Source: Aphelocoma coerulescens (Eukaryota > Chordata > Aves > Passeriformes > Corvidae). Taken from it: a stretch of DNA of 64,000 bases. Where the stretch lies: positions 15,680,001 to 15,744,000 of the forward strand of contig NC_091017.1 of the NCBI RefSeq assembly GCF_041296385.1, written 5' to 3'. This document shows, in pieces, positions 54,501 to 63,500 of this stretch. The first letter of the stretch is position 1; each line of letters opens with the position of its first letter. The notes under the pieces were generated by a model, which searched no databases, was not told the origin of the DNA, and was given only the letters and a program-made list of their open reading frames with translations. Both the position numbers and the translations under genes were made by a program.

Positions 54501-57500
54501 GAGTTGCAAGCAAGCTTAAGAGATTAATTTTGAGACAAGATTAGGTTTGAAGATCCTGGGAATAGACAACATTTTTACCTCCTTTTGCAGACGTATTTTG
54601 AATACTGACATATGTGTTTATCCAACTATTTTGTTGTTGTCCTTTTATAAATTGAAATGTTTTAAAGATAGAAGGAAACACTGGTGCTAGGCAATTAATA
54701 GTCAGAGGGTCCTGTCACTGGATTTATTATCTGTTGAATCACTTCATACAAGTTCAATATCCTGGTATTTCTTCTGTATAGCATTAAGTCCAGTCATGCG
54801 TTAAATCAGGTGTCCATGACAAATGCTGTAGACACCCACTTTCCTGCATTGCTGCAAATGCCAGCCTGGCATTTTCATTTGTTCTCTCCAAGAAGATGCA
54901 CAACTTGTGTTTCATCCAAAAACACTTAGCAACAGTCATCAAACTCCAATGTTCTCCATTTCTGGCCTCATCTGTTTTGTGTTTCTTCAAGTATCTTCCT
55001 CTAGTGACACCAATGTCCATGGTTCATAAACCTTCAGCTCTGCTTGTGACCACAGATTGTCAGAACTCAAATGGACAGAAGATAAGATGCTTAGTAGTGT
55101 GTATTAATCTTTGTGAATCTGATACAGGGAATCAAATGCTTTAGCTTGGCTTAGGTTTTTGTGTCTTTTTATTCTGATGGTTGTTAATCCATTGTGTGTT
55201 TGTAGCAATGTTGATGGGTTTGGATTGGAAGCAGAAGCCAGGATGACAACTTGGCACATTATGATCCCCTCTGATATAGAACCAGATGGAGTCTACAATC
55301 AAGATGTCAGCGAAGGTAATCTGAGAATGACAAAGCCACAGATGTCTTATAATGGCACTTCTGTATTGTCATCACTAATCTTTTATCCCAGTGACTTGGG
55401 GCAGGGAGTTGTGGTATGTGTGTGTTACCCAGTTACTCTCCAGAGGGGAGTTGGGGTTGTGTGTGTATAAAAATACATAAAAAATAGATTAAAAAACACT
55501 TGGAAATACCAAGCTAGACACATTGATGATAAATTACTGTTTTGTTAAAATAGTAAGAGCTTTTCATTGTTTTCTGGACATGCTCCAGAATTAGAAATAC
55601 TGTTTTGTATGCACTGTTTTAAATGCAATAGAAGCAATTCATTTTAAGGTAAGAAATATTTGGTATAAACAATACAATTATTATTTTTGTGGCATCCTTA
55701 CCATCTTTCACTCAAAGGAAATTTATGAACTAGCTGTGGAAGAAAGTATTCAGTGATTTTGTATTTTTTCTTATATGTGTGTATTTAATATTTATGCAGG
55801 TACTTAGGCACACTTTATATGTAAAAATGGTAAAGTATAATGTATGTGGAAAATTATATTTGTATTTATAGACACAGACTCCTATAAGGTTTTTTCAATC
55901 TCACTTTGTTAATAGATGGGTGTGGGAGATGAGTCACAACTCATCAGAGCCACTGTTTCAAATTCAAAGAGAAAAAAAATTGCCAAAATTAATTGTTAGA
56001 TGCTTTCTGATAATTTATTGATGGCAAAAAAAAGCACTCTGGCCAAAGGCATTTCATATGTCATGCAAGGGGGAAGAAACTACAGTGTAATCACAGAAAT
56101 TCTTCATTTCACTACTGTGAAAATACCAATTCTACGAGCACTGTAGAGAGCTTGCTGTTTGTGATCTTGTACTTATGCAGGTCGCCAGCTTCTTTTAAAA
56201 GCCATAAACAGAGTGTGGACAGAGCTGATCCACAGTAAAAAACAGGTTTTGGAAGAAGTTTTCAAAGTGACGCTGCCTGTCAATGATCGCGGCCAAGTGG
56301 ATATAACTCTTGCCAGGCCTTTCATTGAGGAAGCAAGTTTAAAGTGTTGGCAAAATCATTTGGGTAAGTCCTGACTGAGGATTTGTCTGTCCTGAAGGGT
56401 GGATTTCCTCAGAACGAACAATATGCACTGGATGTTTTAATATAGGCTTTTCTGTAGCTGTAAATACTCTATAAACTGGCACTGTGTAACATAGAATCCT
56501 TCAGAAGGTGGACCATATATAGGATATTCTTGCACTCCAGTGTTTGTGAGCCAGCAAAGAGCTTATTGTAGATTACAGTGGTGGAGGCATTGAGCTCCTC
56601 GCCATGAACCCTTGGATTGGGGTGACCTCTGCTACTGTTCCCGGGACTGGGAATAGGCAGATAGGGGGGACCCTCTTGAGCGTGTCTGGGCACAGCCTGC
56701 AAGCTCTTGGTCTGGTGAAGAGATTGGAAATGGGTGGCTGAGCAGTCCTTCTAGCAGCAGTGATGCTGTGACTAATTCTTGGCTGGGAAATCTGTTCAGC
56801 AAAGGAAACAGTTTTGCAGGAAAAGGACCTGGGAATTCTGGTGGACAACAAGTTAAGCACAAGTTAGCTCTGCATCCATGTAATGAAGATCAGCTGATGC
56901 TCAGCTGAATTAGCAAGAGTTTAGACTGCAGAAATTAAGCTTCCATAGATGTGACTCATTTGATGACTTCACAGTTCAAAAGTAATTGAGGTTAACCTGG
57001 GTGTACAGAAAACATATTTGGAAACCTGGAATACTTGTTTTTGCAGTCTCTTTATTTCTAGATGTGCTTTGTTCTTGGCTGATATTTGCTCAGGTTCCAG
57101 TATCTCCCTGATGGTCACTATATTTGCAGAAATGGTTTGAGTAGAGCTACACCTCTTTGAAGCAACAAAAAGGGTTATTCTATTTTAAAAACCAAGTATA
57201 ATGGGAGGGGAAAGGGGAAAAAAAAAAAGCCTAATTGCTCCCAACACTTTGTTTTTCAGCTCATGAGAAAAAATGCATCAGTAGAGGAGAGGCTTTGGTT
57301 CCAACCACACAGTCCAAGCTTTCACGAGTCAGCAGTGGATTTGGCCTCTCTAAACTGACTGGTTCCAGGAGAAACCGCAAGGAGAGTGGGCTGAGTAAAC
57401 ACAACCTCTCTACACAGGTGATTTCTGTCGAGTAATAACAGGCAGTCTAAAATCCAGCAATGTATGTTCAGGGTTTGTGGTCAATATCCCAAAGTGGGGA

Positions 57501-60500
57501 ATCTTGCGGACTGTGAAGTACTATCTGGTGCTTGGTTTTCTTTCCCTTTTTTGACTATCCAGACTGGTCATCTTGCCTCTGTGTGTCCTAATTTAGTAGG
57601 TCATTCTGCATATCTGTAACATTAAGCCAAGAGTTAACCCTTCATAACTGCTCAGCTGCTTCTGGTTCATGACTGTGGTAGTCTAGGTCTCATGATCAGT
57701 TTGCAATACTGCACTGAAATGCAAGCTGTGATAGAGATACTGATCCTTTTTTCCATCCTGCCCTCAAGACAGAAAGAGGGGTTTGAAAGTTCTGTGGAAA
57801 AATATGTTGCTAGTTCTCTTTCTGAGCTGAAAACTAGCCAGCAGCTTTGATAAAATAATGAATTCTCAGTGCTCTCAGTCCTTTTCCTGGTGAGCAGGCA
57901 TAGTCTGAAAAGGAAAGGGAAGAACCTCACAAACTGAGCTGACAGGAACTGCTCCTGGTTGTATCAGTAGAGGAAGCAATAAGTGATAACAGAAATACTG
58001 TGGGACTAAGTGAGGACAGATGGATGTCTTGAGGATTTCCAGCAAGCTAGGCAGCATCCACAAAATATTACTCAAAAGGAAAAAGAGAAAAGTAGTATTT
58101 GTAAATGCCAGTCTTTGGCTGTTTGGGAATGCTCTGAACAGTTAGTAATATGTTTTGAATATTTTCCAAACGTTTGCTGGTTTTTTTTTTAAAGGATATT
58201 GCTGTACAGTAATTTATCACCTTAAAAAAAACCTTGAGAAAACACCAAACAAAACAAAAACTTAAACGGTGTTGTGTGCAGTAATTGGAAATTCATCAAC
58301 CAAGTATTTTTTTTTAAGAAAGTATTCGTTGTGAAGAAGTTTAGCAGGTGATGTATTCATTGGATTTTCATTCAAACTCTTGTTTGTAAAGTGTCATTGT
58401 CTGTTGTCTTGTTTTTGTCTTAGGAAATTTCCCAGTGGATGTTTACTCACATTGCAGTGGTTCGGGACCTGGTTGATATGCAGTATAAAGAATACCAGGA
58501 GGTATGGATGGCTTGCAGGATTAATTACCTGATACTGATACTGATACTTTGGCCTGTTAGGTTATACCAATGCCATTTCTCAGTATGAGGCTGGTGAAAT
58601 ACTGAGTTCTCATAGGTGAAATGCTTGAATGTTTACTTACAGTTGTTATCTTTAAGGGGTTTTTAGATGCAATCAAATAAACCAATGAGTAAACTCATTT
58701 TGATCTCGTTGTAGATGAAAACTCTTGTAGCAATATCACATGTTAAATTGGAATTTTTTTCAAGAAGCTTTAATTCCTTAGAAATCTAAAAGCAAAGCAG
58801 GGAACAAAAAGAAAGAGATTGCAAATACACTGTCTTTCTAAAGCATTGTAGAAAAAGTAAAAGGAAATGTGGAGAAGCATTGTGTCCAAATACTACTTTC
58901 ATAGTAACACAAAGAAAATTTTATGGTATCATGCAGTGATAGAAAGTGGCTGGTCTGTGCCTTCCAGAATGAAATCGTTCCACCTTGTGGTGTTTTCTAA
59001 ATGTTCCCAAAGACATTTGGTTCGAACTGGTTGCTGAGCTGTGTGTTGTAAATCTTAAATAACTTCTGAAAGAAACAAGACATTCAAAGCAATTTGTTTA
59101 AAAAAAATGAACAAACCACCAAACTTTGTTTCATTGAACTTCTCTCTCCTGTGCAAATATGGACAGGAAGGCCTCCAAAACAATTTTTGGTTTCATTCTT
59201 AAAATCCTTTTTCAAATGCAGTGCATTGACAAATGTCTTTGTGTTCAGCGTCAGCAGAACGCATTGAAATACGTGACAGAGGAGTGGTCTCAAATCGAGT
59301 ACGAGTTACTGCGAGAGCGAGGGCTCTGGGGCCCCCCCATCGGCTCCCACCTGGACAAGTGGATGCTGGAGATGACCGAGGGTCCCTGCAGAATGAGGAA
59401 GAAGATGGTGCGGAATGACATGTTTTATACTCAGTACCCCTACATGCCTGAGGCTGAGCAGGAAACAAACTTGCTGGTAAGTATTCAGGAGTTTGGGATG
59501 GGTGATTATATGCCCTGTTGCAAAATCCATTTTCTTTTTGATAGTTTTTTCTTAAGAAATGTATTTTACTCTGTTGGTATGACCTGGTACTCTTGTCTGT
59601 ATGTGCTAAATGATTGGTAAAGTCCAGTTGTTTCTGATGGGATGTTTAGGGAAGGGACTGAATCACTTGGCTCAAACCAAGCAAACTTGAAGAGATTGCA
59701 ACATAAGGTGAGGTGTGCTGAGTGATCCTGGCAGCAAACAGCAGAGGCATCTTCACAAGCCTCCAGAGGCTGAAAGTACCATAACTATGTGAAGTTTCAG
59801 TCTGGCTTCTTCTTAATCTAGATAATGTGGAAAACAGTGATCTAAGAAAAAAAGAAAAAAGACTACTGGCCTTGGTTTGGGTGCACTTGTGAAATGTACT
59901 TTCATCAATCCATGAAGATGAAGGTGGGCTGTGTAGCAGAGATGTGTGTGGCCTTTGAAAGCTTAGCAATTAGTTCCTGTTAATTTTGGAGCACTGTTTT
60001 TAGGAAATGAAGCAATCTTAATTGTGTCTTTTTAGGCATGCGTGTATGCATGCAGGATTTTTTTCCCTCAAATTAAGCCTGAGTGTCAAAGTACTTTTAA
60101 AAAGCAGAGAAAACATAGCAGTCTGTTAGTTTTAAACCATTAGATATTTTTGCCTGCTTGTGGTCTGACACAAGCAGCTGTAGTGACAATCTAATTCGCA
60201 TGAAGTAGAGAACATACCATCATACGTTCTTCTCAAAAGTGTTCTTTCTCTGATGCTTATGTAATTGATGCCCTGTTTCCAGTCTGACTTCTCAAGCAGA
60301 CTTCCTGAGACACCTGATGATACCATTCCTCAAAAGGTAAAGAAATAAGTACACTGACCGAAAGAATGTAAAATAAATACAACTTTTCCTCCTCCTGCAT
60401 GTTAGGCAGTCTTAACAAGGCTTCTACATTTGGCTTTCAATTTGCTCTTTCAGTAAATAATTCCAGGCCTAAGGGTTTTTTCAGTAATCACATTAGAAGA

Positions 60501-63500
60501 TGTTACTGTGCTGTCCTCAACCTTCACCTAATAAAACTTTCTGTAGACCTTTCCTTCTTTGCTGCACACTAACAGTCTGTGTTGGGCTGTGCTACCACTG
60601 TTCTCACTGTGTGGAGTGTTGTGGCTTTGGGACCTGAACTAATGGTCAGTGGAACACGTTTAGTAATGGGCAACACAATCACTTGGACGCATTTACTGGG
60701 AAAGTGTTTCCTTCTAAGAGAGGATCTGGAAAGCGTTTTTTTCTCATTTTTGGCCATAATGGGCTATAAAAGGCTGACTTTTGTTAAAGCCCATATTAAT
60801 TTTGTCTTCGCTGACTCTTCTCAGTTTTGCTGTTAACAAAATACACACATTTGCTTTAAAAATATGAATCCTGTCTTGAAAAGAACAGACATGCTTGGAA
60901 GTGGCTTCTCTGCAAGCATTTCAGTGTTATGCCCTTCTCTGTTAATTAGAGTCACAGTCTTGCCCATCACTAAGTACAGTGTGTAATGTGCATTCACTCA
61001 TTTTGAATTACCTTCAACAATAAACTAATTCATATAAATGCAAGTAATTCTGTTATACAGAATACCTAATATAAATTGTTACCATTTTCCTTTCTTCACG
61101 TTAGCAGTGCTGTTAAGCCTTTCTCTCTGTAGGTTATACATAAGTTGTTTTAAGCATCATTTAAGTGTCATTTTTGTGCTGATAAGGAGTGAAGACTTAG
61201 TTAAATGTAAGTGAGAAAATTAAATTACAGTGCCTTGAATTTTTGATTTTTGGGGGCAGCCAATTTGACCTGAGTAATAAATTTCTGTGTTGCTGATCTT
61301 AGTATCTTTAACATCCCAAGTATCAACTTGTAATAAAGCTAGTTTGATTTCTGTTCTGAATGTTGCTTCCTTAATTAAGTGAGGAACATATGAATTAGCC
61401 TGTGATGGGGGCTGGGACAGACAAAGAGGAAGAAAACACCACACACACAAACCCAAACCAAAACAACAAACACTCAACAAAGCAAAACCCCCCGCACAAA
61501 AAAATGACCAAAACCACCACCCAAAGGTACAAACAATGCTCAAAGAATTGCTTCAGGTAAATGCATATTCTTATGCCAGTTTCCTGCCCATAAGCCATCA
61601 GAAACTTTACTAAAAAAAGAAACAACTGAACTAATGAAGAATTTTTGAGTGTTAAAGCTGATCCCTGGGTGCTTTTAGTTCATACCAGCTTCCACATAGC
61701 TGGATCTTCTTGAGGCAATTTTTTATTCACATCACTGCCTAACAAAGTCAGCTTGCTAACAAATAAGAGTTTAAAAGATGATAAAATGGCCTCTGAACAA
61801 TCAGTCTTAAGCATCAGAATCCCAGCCTTTTATGACAGTTCATAACATGCTGGCTACACTTACTCCCCATGTTGTATCTATCAGCAGGCTTTTCTGCAAC
61901 CCCTTTATTGCTTGAATGGCTCAATAGCTCCTTGCAAATTAGCCCACAGATCAGGTCTCCTGAAGAGTCTCTGCTCCTGTCTGTGTTGGTATATGAGCAC
62001 ACACAAAACACTTGATGGGCATGCACTGTGCTGCACACCCTGTTCCTGAAACACCTTCACTGAGGGACTGAGTGAGGAGTTGGCTGACCAAGCAATTTCT
62101 TCCATTATTCCCAAGAAACCTGCTCGCTACCGGAGAGCCATCAGTTATGACAGCAAGGAGTACTACATGCGTCTGGCTTCCGGCAACCCTGCGGTCTTCC
62201 AGGATGCCATAGAAGAGAGCACAGTGGGTGAAACAACCCAGCAGGAGCCAGAGCATGGGGAGGACACTATTGCTAGAGTCAAAGGTTAGATTGTTTGGTT
62301 TGTCATCTTCTCATGCATTTACATTAAGATAAACATGAATCCTGTAGGACTCTTGTTTTGCTCTCAGCATTCGGTCAGTAATTTGAAAGATTAGAGGTTT
62401 TGTGAAGTTAATTTTTTATGTCTCAGGGGTTTATTTATCGCTCTCTGTTCTTTTCCAGGCCTGGTGAAGCCTCCCCTGAAACGATCTCGCTCTGCTCCTG
62501 ATGGAGGAGATGATGAGAACCAAGACCAGTCACAGGATCAAATTGTTGAGGGGAGTTCAATTGACGAAGAGGAGAAGACTGACAATACAACTTTGCTTCG
62601 ACTTCTTGAAGAAGGAGAGAAGGTACTGTGTACTTCAAACACACTAAGAACTCAATGCATTGAAATTCCTTCATTATGTGTCACAAGTGTGAATAAATGT
62701 CCTATATACCTTCCTTGATCTGTATATTTCATCAACTTCTTCCTTAAAATGTGTTCTTTGTGTGCCTGACCCTAAAAATGCTGTACTAGAAACAGTTGTT
62801 TGTTTGTTTGTTTGTTTGTTTGTTTGTTTTGTTTTGTTTTTTTTCTTCTGCCTGCAAGGGAAAAATTCACCTGTCCTGAAATGAAGACTATGAGCTATCC
62901 CATGCTTGGTTTATTGTCCTGTCAACTTAATGATCAGGATAGAAAATCAACATTGAAAATATAAATGCTGAACTTGGCACACTGTTCCTAATTACTTGGT
63001 CTCTTCCTTAGAATGGGAGACCTTGATAAGTAGTATTTTATCACCAAGATCAGTGTTGAATTACCGTGCTGTGTATTTAGTATTTCAGACTTTGTCCATC
63101 TTGAGTATACCAGTAAACAGTGTTGTGATCATGGTTGAGTAGGCTACAAGTTCTAAAACATGTTCAGGCATCATAGTGCAAGTGGATAAACTGGTAAATA
63201 GATACATTTATATTATACCAATGAAGCTTTATCCAACCTCCTCCCCAGCTGCTAGTCACTGGCGTTAGGTCCTACTAAAGGAGAGAATGACAGGATTTTT
63301 GCTGTATGTACAAATGATAAAGCAGTGTCTGGGACTTGTTCTAACAAGGCAGTGGTCTGAGCCTGTGCTCCTTAACCTGCTTTCTCTAAGCATCTGCTTT
63401 TCCTCACAGATCCAGCACATGTACCGCTGTGCTCGGGTTCAGGGCCTTGACACCAGCGAGGGGCTGCTTCTCTTTGGGAAAGAGCACTTCTATGTCATCG

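Noticed and set aside
54784..55144. Overlapping ORFs on both strands in intron w31-w32
   Set aside because: No splice context, no recognised domain and no poly(A) signal in a sensible place; likely chance.
61220..61625. Two minus-strand ORFs rich in Phe, Cys and Gly
   Set aside because: They translate the complement of an A/C-rich low-complexity tract.
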